From: Proteromonas lacertae | Taxonomy: Eukaryota > Sar > Bigyra > Opalinata > Proteromonadidae | Assembly (NCBI GenBank): GCA_002245135.1 | Contig: NGBS01000005.1 | Coordinates: 124,001-188,000, forward strand | Length of the DNA stretch: 64,000 nt | Reading direction: 5' to 3' | In this document: piece by piece, positions 12,473 to 24,130 of the stretch | Layout: every line of letters begins with the position of its first letter | Position numbering within the stretch: the first letter of the stretch is position 1 | Notes under the pieces: model-generated | Seen by the model: the letters and a program-made list of their open reading frames with translations, nothing else | Database searches by the model: none | Told to the model about the DNA's origin: nothing | Translations under genes and position numbers: made by a program

Positions 12473-13926
12473 ATGGATTATGAAGAGATGGATAAACTAG
12501 GAAGTAGTGATTACAGCACCGTTTATATAACTGAACAAAATGGTTTGGAGGTAGTTAGAAAAGAGGTTAATGCGGGAGAAAAGAGTTCTGAATTAGCGAA
12601 AAGAGCAGAAAATGAGATAGAAATGCATAAAAAGCTGAGAGATAGAAACATTGCACGTTTAATAGATTATTCTTACAGTGAAAAGGATAAAAAATATTAC
12701 CTCTATAAGGATTTAGAAAAATATGATTTAGATGATGAAATATCCTGTCGTGTAAAACCAGGAAAAGATTTCACATTTGAAGTATAAAAATAATATTATT
12801 TATAGGAAGTAATCTGCTATATGAGGTGTCTGGTAAGAGGCTTGAAATTTATTCACCGAAAAGGAATAATTCATAGAAATTTAGATTGTAAAAACATTTT
12901 AATAACTCTTACTAATACATTGAGGATTAATGGTTTAAGTTTAGCAATAAAGAAAGATAATGGAGATTATGATTTAGTAGGAAATGTGGATTATATGGCT
13001 CCAGAATTATTCGAAACTCCTCCTCCTCAATACTCTGAAGCAAGTGATGTGTTTTCTCTTGGATGTATATTCTACAAGATTTATACATTGAATAATGCCT
13101 ATAAAGGAAAAGAGAAGAGAGAAAAAGTATTGAAATTCGAAAGAAGAACTGAAGAAAGAGTAGATAAGATAGAAAAATTAATAGAAAAAATGTTATTAAG
13201 TAATTCAGATAAAAGAATAACACTGAAAGAAGTGGAAGAAGAAATCGATAGAATATCCCCAATACCTGATCCTTCTATTGATTTATGTCGTTCAATACAA
13301 GAGTTTTATTTAGAGAAAGGAAAAATGATCTTCGCTACATTAGATGATATGCTGACAATGGATGAACATATCTTTTCAGCATATTGGAGAGAGAATTTAA
13401 TTCCTGTATATATATATCACTTATTAATTAATATAAGAAATTATTTCCTTCAATTGGACAAGAATGCCCTCCATATACTTTAAAAGATGCGCAAGTATTA
13501 AAAGAAAAGAAAAACGAGTTTAAAGAGAGATTATATAAACTAATTGATTTATGTTTTGCTACTCAATATAATGTAGAATACATGATAAATTTCTTGACAT
13601 CTATAGATGAATTGAAATATTTTAATGATTTGAAAGAAGAAAAAAAGAAAACAGAAGATTTGAATGACTTGAAAGAAGAAAATAAACCAATTAAATATTA
13701 TAATTATTTGAAAGAAGACAAACAAATGAAATATATAAATGATTTGAAAGAAGACAAGAATACTAAAGAAGAAATCATAATTTACAAAATAGTATGTATA
13801 TAATAATATATAATATATATATAGAAAGATAGTAAATCAGCTATTGAAGATTTAAAAATTGCAATAGAAAATATGATTAAAAATGAGAAAGATTTATGCA
13901 AAATACAAATTATTTTAGAAAAATAA
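12473..13926 (+). CDS. Protein pseudokinase with charged C-terminal repeats
   Basis: Four exons (introns 12782-12805, only 24 nt; 13406-13437; 13792-13824) give 454 residues. The protein-kinase fold is clear: Gly-loop LGSSDYSTVY, beta-3 Lys in VVRKEV, catalytic-loop region IIHRNLDCKNIL, YMAPELF and the subdomain IX segment SDVFSLGCIF. Two catalytic residues are replaced. The HRD aspartate is Asn (HRN), and the DFG motif reads NGL in RINGLSLA, so magnesium binding and phosphotransfer should be lost. It is therefore most likely an allosteric or scaffold protein. After the kinase domain come an alpha-helical region and four or five repeats of (N/Y)(D/Y)LKE(E/D)(N/K/D)K near residues 350-420. Partner unknown. 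Confidence 0.82.
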
Positions 13927-14137
13927 ACACTAAACTTGATGTTTATATTATTATTCGTTGTTCACTGTATTACAATCATCGTTTTTACTTGTTGTTATTC
14001 TATTTTTATGTGTTTGTTTAATGATAGAAAAGAAAAGAATTAAATATTGAAACGTCTATATTTTTGAAATAAAATTTCAAATTCAAATTTCTTTTTACTC
14101 TACTTCATCAACTGAATCTATATACTCACGAATAATA

Positions 14138-14878
14138 ATGTCAACAACAATTCCATTTGATGTATTTTATAAATTTAATACAATTTATAGGTTAATACAG
14201 ATTTTTATGATGCTATAGATAGAGACCTTGAAAAGACTAGTTGTAGACTTGAACATCTAGTTCAACTATCACAATTAAGAATAGACTTAGTATATAATTG
14301 TATTTTATCTCTTTTAGTTGAATGGCAAAAATGCTGACTCAGATTACTTGCAGACTGTTCCATCAAAACCAATTGACGTAAAATCACAATTTTCTTATCT
14401 TGATTCACTTAAAGAAGAGCAAGAACAAAATCTCGCCAATACTGAAAATGAAATGAACTACCAACAATATGAAGAAGAACAGCAGCAAGGAAGTAATGAA
14501 GAAAATTATCATGAACAAAATGAAGAAGAAGAAATAGATAATTTGTTTGAATTCAGTCCAAATACCCAAAGAAGAATAAATGCACTATCAAGAGGTGATA
14601 TGAGTGAATATGCTAATGTAGTAAAGTCAATGAATGAATCAAATGAAGAAACAAATAATAATAATGAAAACTATCTTCCAAGTAATGTAATTTCAATGAA
14701 GATATCAGATCCAATAGCAGAATGTGGTAGTAATGAAGTGATAAAAAGCACAAAAGAAGATAAAGAGTATTTTAGTCAGTCTCAAAAACAATCAATGAAA
14801 TCCAGATTAAGTCAACAGGAGAAATTATATTACGAAACGAAAAACAAAATAAACTCTTTAATGAGAGAAACAGTTTAA
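14138..14878 (+). CDS. Hypothetical acidic, Gln/Asn-rich protein
   Basis: Three exons (introns 14162-14190, 14290-14317) encode 227 residues in exact frame. I do not recognise the family. Residues ~10-45 form a helical, possibly coiled-coil segment (DRDLEKTSCRLEHLVQLS), followed by an acidic Gln/Glu/Asn-rich middle. A conserved-looking patch RRINALSRGDMSEYANVV sits near residue 120, and a basic helical C-terminus ends the protein. No signal peptide or membrane segment is visible, so it is probably soluble. It converges on the C53 gene with 38 bp between stop codons. A role as a small coiled-coil complex subunit would fit, but nothing in the sequence proves one. Confidence 0.7.
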
Positions 14879-14916
14879 TATAATATAATATGTATTAATA
14901 TTATTATGTTGTTCTT

Positions 14917-15641
14917 TTATAAATTGTTAATTGCTCCAAATATATGCACTTCTCTATTCTTTAATAATTCAGACATCTTTTTCTCAACAACTTTTATATA
15001 TTCTTTAATATTTATCTTGATTTCTTCTAATTTGGGAATATTTTCACTGTTCATTTCTAAGATATTTTGTCTTTCTTTTTCAATCTGCATTATGTTATTC
15101 TTCAATTTACTAATACATCGTAACTATTTATAAAATAAGTATATAAAATACTTTTCCTTTAACTCTTTCACATAATCTATCAACATAGTCATTGCTATTA
15201 TAAATCATTAATAATTGATTAAATCTATCATCTCTCAATTCATTCAATATTTCTGATATTAAGGTTTGATAATTGGATATTTCTTTTAATGTTAAAGATT
15301 TCAATTCACCTATATTGTATATAAAAATATATAAATAAATGATTATACTTGGAATAATTGAGTTGACATTAATGAAACACTTATATTATCCATCTCATTC
15401 TTTCGCTGCTTATAGAATGAGTTTAATTCACTTAAATTTTGGATTATTCTTTCTCTACTTTCTTGATTTAATAATACCGTTCCACATGTCTCAACTGTAA
15501 TATCTCCACTTTCTTCAACTTTAATATTCCATTCGCCATTATCAACATTATTATCATTACTAACATCATTATTTTCATTACTTTGTAGTTGTAAATCATC
15601 TTCATCTATATCCCAGTTTATATCACCATCATTATTATCAC

Positions 15642-15672
<31 letters not shown>

Positions 15673-16773
15673 TGATTCTTCTTGAGGTAGTTCTATATCA
15701 ATATCCCAACTTATATTTTCATTATTATTATTATTATTGTCGTTTTCGTTTAGTGTAACTGTCACATTTTCAGTTGGAATTTGAATGCAAGAAAAATCGT
15801 TGGATAATGTAATAAAATGATAGATTGATGATAATAATTCATCACTTTTCTTTTTCTTTAATTCATTTTCTTCTTCTATTCCTTCTATATAATTAATAAA
15901 CTTAGCATAATATTCACATGCTTCTATCAACCTTTTATCATTTAACAATTCACTTATATTTGACATATATTTGGGTATTTCTTTTACTGTGTGTTTTATT
16001 TCATTATAGATTGTCAATTCGTGATAATCATTTGTGTTTTGTATATGTAATTCTTTAGAAAATTGTTCTAATGACTCATTCATATTATGAATTGATTTTT
16101 GATATTCCTATTTATTATTATATTAAATGCTTTATACTGATTTCTTATGATCATAAGATGTGAGAAGTTTTTCATTATCTTTAATTCTCTTTTTCAATGA
16201 TGGACTATTTAATTACAATATATATATATTTTTAATACACAATAAAGTTAGTAGTTTGTACAAATACTTTCGATGCCTCATATAAATACAAATAGTGTCT
16301 ATCATAAGCGTTTAGAATGGAATTCCATTCTTTCAAATTACCATCATTATACTATAAGTAGATTATTAAAAGAACATATGTTTATACATACTCTTCCAAA
16401 GAAATCTTTTGTGTTTTCATTACTTTTTTGCTTTAATGACAGATAATCTTTGAATAGAGATTTACATTTTAAATAATTCATTTGATCACCATCTTGTGAA
16501 TATTTTGAACTGATTTCAGTGGGAAGTTTACTCAGTTCTTGATTTACTTTCTGTTTTAGTGAATTATATGTCTTTTCCCTATTATATAAATCTACTGTAA
16601 ATTTATATACCAATTAGAGTATGATAAATTGTGATCTAATAGATAATCTATGTAAGAATAAAATCAATTTCAAATATACCAAATATTCTATCATAACGTA
16701 TATCTATAGGTGAATCATCTTCAAATGTTGCATTCTATGAAACAAAAATAATATACATATGTAATACACTCAT
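14917..16773 (-). CDS. CDK5RAP3: C53 / CDK5RAP3 homologue (UFMylation and ER-phagy receptor)
   Basis: About nine exons (introns include 16735-16767, 16648-16679, 16579-16610, 16352-16391, 16205-16238, 16108-16137, 15124-15151). The protein follows C53 end to end: SPIDIRYDRIFDYLLDHN at the N-terminus; TKDFFGRYNDGNLKEWNSIL; IVPSLKKRI; an acidic, Asn-rich disordered loop; QLLMIYNSNDYVDRL; and C-terminal VHIFGAINNL. C53 binds UFL1/UFBP1 and, on ribosome stalling at the ER, bridges UFM1 and ATG8. The loop carries NISWDIDI, DINWDIDE and GEWNIKV, resembling the I-x-W-G shuffled ATG8/UFM1-interacting motifs of the family. The exon junction near 15310-15348 does not close in frame with the obvious donor and acceptor, so either the donor is atypical or a base is missing there. 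Confidence 0.85.
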
Positions 16774-16953
16774 GAAATTCCAATTTTTAAATTTCTAAAA
16801 ATATAGTCGTTTTATTTATCATTTTCATTTTTAAAACTAAATGTTTGAGGAGATTTAGTGTGATTGTTTTATCAAAGAGAGTTGAATCTATTTTAAAGTA
16901 TTGATTTAATTATCTCATGAAACAGAAAATGAAATATATAATAATAATGAAAT

Positions 16954-19900
16954 TTATCTTTTATAGCCTACTGTTGGTGGTTTGGGTCGATTAACTCCTG
17001 TTGCTAAACTTACTGGATATGATTGTGCAGGTTTGGATTTTGAAGGATGAGATTCAGCTTTTCTACTTCTACATAACAAACAACAAACAATTGCAATTAT
17101 TATTATCAGTAATACTACTGCTCCTCCACCTATTATGGCTATTAACATTACTGTTGATAATCCACCTTCATCTTCATCTTTATTGTCAGGATTTATTTGT
17201 TTATCTTTAACACTCATTACTTCAATAATTGCATCTTTTAATATTGTTGTTTCTCCAGATTCATCACATTGTTTTCTCACTTCCACTTGTAAATTATCAT
17301 TACCTATTAATGCTTTGGCTACATCTTCTATTTCGCCTTTGGATGATTCTTTAGGTATTGTTATTATCACATCAACATTCAATTCATTCTCTAATCCTCT
17401 CAATAATAATTTTTGATTATTATTATTATTATCACTTATTACTTCTATATTTTCTTTGTTCAATTCTATTCCTTTATTTTTTTTGTATAATTCGATTATT
17501 GAATCTTTCATTATCTTTTTATCATTCTCATTTAATTCAGATGTGATATTTTCTGTTATATTTGATATTTTAATTTCAATATCAATTATTTCTATTGGTT
17601 TTGGTGTTGTTGGAATGATTGTAGTTGGTTTCACTGTAATTGGATTTCCAGTTGGATCTATAGATGTTGACTTTGGTGTTGTTGGAATTATTACTTCACC
17701 TTTACATACACTTTCATCGATATTATCTTCCCAATAACCATCTTTGTCACACTTTCTAATCTTATATCCAGATTCACTACAACCAACTTTCACATCACTA
17801 TTTCCAAAAGCACTTGGAAATTCACCTATTCCTTTACAAATATTAGGTCTTGTTTGATTAAATGTGATTAATCTAAATTGAACCCAACCATTATATTTTC
17901 TTGTTTTTAACACTGATACTTTTAATATTTCATAAGATTTATAAATTGGAATTGATACTATCAATTCATCAGGACATTCACTAATTACATTACTGTAAGC
18001 TAATTCAAATTCTAAATTATCATTTCGATATATTTCATCCCATACCAAATTATCTTTATCTGTTGATCCATATACAATTATACTCTTTGGATGAGTATTT
18101 GCATCATTTGTACAACCAGCAAATCGAAACACATTCACATATCTAGCTTCATCACTCTTTAATGAGATTGTTGTATTCCAAGGTAATACAGCAGCTTCAC
18201 CTCCTCCATAATTGAATTTGTTCATTGTTTTCAAATTATCATAATCACTAGCTTCAGGTTTAGTTACATCTTGCCCATTATTTGTATATTGATTTATATT
18301 TACATCAGCATTGGAAGTCATTAATTGAGTTTCACTTATTGGGTTTGTTATTCCTAATCTCAAATAGAATGAATCAGTTTTATCTACTATTTCCTTATTC
18401 TCATGGATTTCAACAGCAATATAATTATTTCCACTATATATTACACTTAAAGGAATCATCACTTTTCTAATTTTAGGAATATCATACGATTGTATAGCTT
18501 TTATATCAGATTGGATTTTTCCACCTTCTAAATTTTATCGATAGATTTCATAGCCATTTACATATACGATTATTCCTTCTGTAAACTTCAGTTCTAATTT
18601 TGGACTACCAACAAATGATAAAACACTTTCAATTGTAAAGGTTGTTCGATAATATCTAGTTGTTACTGATTTTGGTTTCAAAATGATTTTCAGAAGATTT
18701 CTTCCAATTATCAACTTCACTTTTATAGAATGAAGTCCATAATTGATCATTCTGATTATCATCACTATATTCCCATTCAGTATTTTCAGTTATTAGATTA
18801 AAATCAGCTGGACTTTGTGTTGGAGGAGGTGTTGTTGGTAAAACTAATTGGATCAGAATCAACTGTCAACATAAAGAATTGACTTATTTCAAATACATCT
18901 TTTTCGATGTTGTTTATATTTTCAAATTCAACAGCCAAATGGTTTATACCAACATTCATTATATGAGATTGAACGCTAAATTCTATATAATCATCTGAAT
19001 TACATTTTTCGATTATTTGGAATTTTATTTTATTCATATATAATGTGGCTTTTCCACATATCTTCATTTTCATATAGAATGACACTATATCTTCCATTGA
19101 TTCTCTAATATCGATTGACTTATAATAATATCTTTTATCAACACCTTTTAATGAATCTAATCTTGAACTTCCATCTTTCCAAGTACTCATATATTCACCT
19201 TCTTTCCAATTATCATCAGATTGTTCTTTGTCAATGTATTTTAAATTCTTATCACTTTTCATATAATTCTTTACTATCAAATGTTTATGATTTAATACTG
19301 CACTTCCATCATAACTTCCTTTAAATAACACTGGACCATCTACTATGGAGATTATTATTTGAGAATATCTCCAATCATTATTGTCTTGGTGATTTCCATA
19401 TTCAAGATAATAATCATCATGATTTAAATAATAATGAACTTTGTTTTCACCAGGTTCTAAATATTCAAATAATTCTGCAACACGATTATTAAAAGTAGCT
19501 TTTAGTTTATACACAATTTTATTATATTCATTCTCACCACCATTTATTATAAATTCAATTTCTTCATTTGTAGATAAATCTGGCTTGGAGGAGGTGTAGT
19601 TGGAGGAAGTGTAGTTGGAGCTGGAGTTGGTGGTTTTACATTATTTCCCAATTCATAATATCTATTAACTTCATCAAAATCATATTCTTTTCCGTTGATT
19701 GTCTTTTTGAATGGAATATATTCTACTTTAGATGGATTTATTATTACTCCATATCTTTTACCTTTATAATTAAATCCACTATCACCTGCTTTTCTATTTA
19801 CTCTTTGATTACCAAATTTTGTTGATAAGACTTCTCTTACACTTAATATACTAATTTCTTTATTGAATGTAAATGAATAGAATTCACACCACCCTTTGGT

Positions 19901-22228
19901 CATTTCTAAGACATCTCTACATAAGATTTTATAAGATATATCTTCATATCCATTCAATTCACTTAAATCAAATTCAGCTTTTCCATTTTCTACTTCTGCT
20001 CCTATCTTCAAACCTTCAGGAACTTTACCTTTTATATCAATAAAAATATAATCAAAAGCTTGTAAATGAACTATTGGATAATACCATTTCACATTCGCTT
20101 CTATTGTTTGACTAAATAACATAGTTGGAGCAGTGAATTTATTTGGTGGAATTGCAGCAGCACTTATTTCATATTTGTTATTATCTCTTTTCTTTCTAAA
20201 TGCAACTCTGTCTGTATTATTTGCTCTTGTCATTTGGAAATTATAATATGATGATACTGCACTAGAATCATCATGAGCTCTAATAACACCTTCAAATAAT
20301 CCATCTACTGTAAAATCAGGAAGTCTGTAAAACAAATATCCTCCATCTATATGACCAAGAACATCTATCGGTTTTCCAGACATATCACTAATTGTAATTG
20401 CATATGCATCGCTTGGAACAGCAGCAAATATTGAATTACCAGTAAAATCGAATGATAATTGATCCTTATTTGGTCCACTAGTAATAGTACAATCATACCA
20501 TAGATTTACATTTGAAAATCCTCCACTTCCACCACTAGCAGTTGCTACTGTTATTTTAACACATCGATGATTAATTGTTTCACCAAAACAATGGAAATAA
20601 AATGGGAATGTATATCCACCAAATGATGATATTACTTTTCTTCCATCTATTGATGCTTCTTCATCATTATATACTCTTGGAAGATTATTATCACCTTCAC
20701 TTTCACCAAATAACCAAAATGTACTACTTTGGGTTGTACAAGTCATTGTATTAGATGATTCATCTGTCTCGCATGAAACAATTGAATGAGATTTGATGTA
20801 TGCAGGAAATTTTGGTGGAATTGTTGGTTTAACAAATGCAACTCCAGGTTTATAAGTTACTTCTACATCAACATAAGCTGGTTCATCATAACTTCTTTGT
20901 TTTACATCTTCAACTACTTCAAATGTTGTTGCTTCTAAAGAGCCAGGATGAATTTTCTTTAATCTAAATTGCATTGTTCCTTTATCAATATCTCTTGGAG
21001 TCCAAGTTACACCAAGTGGTAATTGACCATCACCCCAACCATTTTCTCTACCTCCTGTCATTCCATCTATATCAATATCCAACAAAGTATGACCACCACC
21101 TTGATGAATACTACCATCTGCCTGATATACAGGTCCCCATATCCATCTTAAACTTCGAGCATTCCATGCCATTTGTCCTTCTGCTGTATATCTATACTCA
21201 AGTAATGTAGATATATATTGATAATTTTCCATATTAAGTCCACTTACCATTGTTTCTTTATCAAAAGGAATTTCTAATGCTAAACAAGTATATTTCATTT
21301 TAACACCATCAAATTCTTCATTCTCATCATGATATGGTGATGTATTACCTAAGAAATGTCTTGTATATGGATGATCAAATGCATATATTCTCACAGTATA
21401 AGTACCTTCTTCTTCTAATTTAAACCAATACCATGGCTGTGGATTACCATTAGAAACCATACAATGATATTGTCTTGCTGAAATTGGACAATACCAATTA
21501 CCAATTGCCATATAACTAGCTATATCAGCATAATCACCTGAAACTACATAATTAAGTAATTGTCCTGTTACTGATACTGGACGACCACCTGCATGACCAA
21601 ATCCCATATTATGACCAGCTTCATGAATAAACGCTCTATAAAAAAAAAATCACCAGTAAATCCAGCATTCATAAAGACAAAATATGTGCCTTTATTATTA
21701 AAATAGATATCACAATTTGCTCCATTAGCTACACCACTCCAACCAACACTTAATGGACCCCATGCAGCAGCAACTGTTGAAAAATCTTCTCTTTTTATTC
21801 CTTCTGGCCATTTATACCAACTCAGTAATCGATTATACCATTTAGAAACTAAGGAACTATGATTTTCTGTATCTGCATATTCTTCATCTGAAACAGCATC
21901 TACACACTCAGATATATAGCAACCACTCACATTCAAACCAAGTTGATTTCCTGACCATAATCTAACAGCATGATCAAGATGTATGAATGATTTTTCTATA
22001 AATTCTCTTGTATGACATAGATATGGATGATCACATTGCTCTATACCACAGAGTTCTTATAAAAGCTACTCTAACGTTTGTTCTTCCAAATATGGGATTA
22101 TTCCATTCACCACTATAGGTACAATTTGTCATAGAGCTTTTTAGCGACTTTGGTTCTCTCAAATGTTGATATTCAAGAATCTTTGAAGTGTAAGCGATTT
22201 CATCAGTTGTAAAACTACTAATACTCAT
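16954..22228 (-). pseudogene. M60-like zinc metallopeptidase, surface-anchored, frame-broken
   Basis: Conceptually this is a large surface mucin-peptidase-like protein. The zinc site HEAGHN with a nearby GFGH is read on minus near 21600-21635, and a long M60-type catalytic body covers 19600-21600. Then follow two carbohydrate-binding-like modules linked by Thr/Pro stretches, a module with discoidin-like features (about 17800-18450), a Cys-containing sushi-like unit, a Thr/Pro linker, a SEA-like region, a transmembrane helix (AIIGGGAVVLLIIIIAIVCC) and a 40-residue basic tail. The frame is broken at least six times: near 22060, at a T10 tract near 21640, near 19580, near 18840, near 18690, and by an in-frame TAA at 18535-18537. 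Introns do not repair these. Neighbouring genes of similar length are clean, so decay is more likely than sequencing error alone. Confidence 0.75.
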
Positions 22229-23631
22229 TCCTTGTATTAATATAAAATCGTTTCGAATTCAAAATTCTATAAATGATGCCATTAAGTGAAATATAGAAAG
22301 TAGTTTTGTGAGTCAACCTCTATATTCACTTTTACCTTATCAGTATGATGCTGGAGACACACCATAAAATAATAAACTAAAACGCAAACCAAAGAGATAA
22401 AGACATTTTCGCTTTGATTGGTTATTTCTATCGTTTATTTTCAAAATAGAATTGAATTACTTTTTTAATTTCACATACAAGAGCTTATTTTGTGATTTAT
22501 AACATTATCATTAAATAAGACATGTTTTCATCTTATTTTATAACATAATATATATTTTTAAATACCTACAACACACATTGCCTTCATTTAGAGTATAGTG
22601 TTGCTTTTCATCCAATATATATGATTATTACAATAAAACTATTTATAAATATAATATTTTTATTACCTATTTTAGCAAAAAAACAAAGAAATAGAAATTG
22701 AGAAACGGCTATATTTATTAATCAAATCTATTTATTTGAGATGCTTAAGAAGATAGTACAGATATTATTTTACTTTAGTTATTCTATGTTTGAGACTAAT
22801 TACTCATTTGAAAAAGAATAACAGATTTTTTCTTATTAAATTCTGTTTAGTGAAATAATTAAATAGTTCCAAACATATAACATAAGAAAAATATTAAAGA
22901 ATCTATTATTAATTTACATTCCATTAAAAGTATTGATAGTTAGGATACACACTCATATAGTGCATTTAGTAACCTAAATCCTTATCCAATCAAAATCATA
23001 CCTACAAATAGTAACTTATGACTTATCACCTTTAAATGTTGATGAAGACCTCGATACTAGTAGTGAACATAGTAAACATTAAAAACCATCATCCTCTTTA
23101 TGGTATGAAATTAACTAACAAAAAGCAGGAGGAGGAAGATAAACCTAAAGCTATTGCATCTCATATATTACACTTAGGATTAAAACCTAACTTTGAGGAA
23201 GAATGGAGATGATTAAAAAAATCAAGGAAGCATCATGATGAGAAAAATGATGTTAAGAATGTTAGTAAGATGATTGAGTATGTAGATCCCACAAAGGACT
23301 ACAATGAGAAGGAAACGATCTCAATTCATTGGTGGTTTAGGATAAAATTAATGGTTTATCAAAAGAAGTTAGTACAAAACAAGATATCATCAAGGAGTTG
23401 AAGAAAAATTTAGAGATAAAATCTGATGTAAGTGAGAATGAGGAAATCGATTTGAATTTCATGCATTTATTATATATTAATATTTCGGTGGAAGAAATCG
23501 TTGTTATTATTCAGTAACTTTTTATGAGTAACTCTCTAGTTTAAACACAAAAAAGTAAATGAAATAATACACATTAATACGCATTAATACATTTTTAATT
23601 GTATTTATTTTTATTATTCACTGTATTAATA
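22229..23631. other. Gene-poor 1.4 kb region
   Basis: No intact gene is visible between the M60 pseudogene and the RING gene. The segment 22229-22420 might hold eroded 5' exons of the M60 gene, including a hydrophobic, signal-like stretch on the minus strand, but no continuous frame. The stretch 22450-23040 is AT-rich with no recognisable signal. A possible relic ORF lies at 23105-23401 and is listed separately. Confidence 0.5.
23105..23401 (+). pseudogene. Possible relic ORF with internal stop
   Basis: One frame reads from ATG 23105 to TGA 23399 with a single TGA at 23210. Around it the translation is rich in charged residues and contains LHLGLKPNFEEEWR, MIEYVDPTKDYNEKETIS and HWWF. These look like real protein rather than AT-rich noise, and local base composition is less extreme. 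Frame remnants continue weakly on both sides. I do not recognise the family; it could be a leftover of a mobile element or of a decayed host gene. Low confidence. Confidence 0.3.
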
Positions 23632-24031
23632 ATGTCACTCGCTAGTGATAGTAATTCAACAAATATAGATGCTATTGATGATTTAATTGTATATTTTTTA
23701 TCTTAATTTTAATTTGTTGTGTGAATAGGTTAATATTCCTCCTAGAAGTGTGTTACCATTTCTAACTTGTCCAATATGTCAAGGAATATTTCGTGAAGCT
23801 CATACAATTACTACTTGTAATCATACATTTTGTAAGGCTTGTATTGTGAATTACATGTATAATATGAAAGGAAATTGTCCAGTATGTAATGAATATTTAG
23901 GTCGAAACCCATTTGATGTATTGAGAACTGATCAACCTCTACAAAATTTAGTAGATTGTATTTTTAAGGAAGAAATAAAAGCATATAATGAGGAAGAGTT
24001 AGATGAAGGTGAAGAAATATTTAGAAGATGA
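23632..24031 (+). CDS. Small RING finger protein, PCGF/DRIP-like
   Basis: Two exons around intron 23689-23728 encode 119 residues. The C3HC4 RING reads CPICQGIFREAHTITTCNHTFC...C...CPVC. The segment after it, LGRNPFDVLRTDQPLQNLVD, has the PxxxLRxDxxLQxLV pattern of Polycomb group RING fingers (PCGF/BMI1) and plant DRIP E3 ligases. In those proteins the RING pairs with RING1 or acts as a ubiquitin ligase. The RAWUL domain that normally follows is absent: the protein stops about 25 residues after the RING in an acidic tail. It may be a minimal version or a stand-alone E3. Start chosen at MSLAS, whose exon joins in frame. Confidence 0.8.
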
Positions 24032-24130
24032 TTAGTAGCTAAGATTTATAATTCTTGGTGTGTGTATGTAATAATATATGTATAAATCAAAAAATTGATT
24101 TTAAATAATACATAAAAATACAATCCTTTA

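Noticed and set aside
12473-13926. Active Ser/Thr kinase
   Set aside because: HRD is HRN and DFG is NGL; the frame at both sites is secure.
21630-21660. An 18 nt GT-AG intron at the T10 run in the M60 gene
   Set aside because: Its length is a multiple of three, so removing it does not join the zinc-motif frame to the upstream frame; a one-base indel in the T run explains the break better.
16954-22228. Alternative genetic code with sense TAA or TAG, given in-frame stops here, at 58707 and at 60172
   Set aside because: TAA, TAG and TGA all terminate the clean genes in the window, and the stops occur only in genes that show other damage or doubt.
22229-23631. A transposon or maverick remnant in the gene-poor region
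   Set aside because: No terminal repeats, integrase, polymerase or transposase motif seen; only a short relic ORF.
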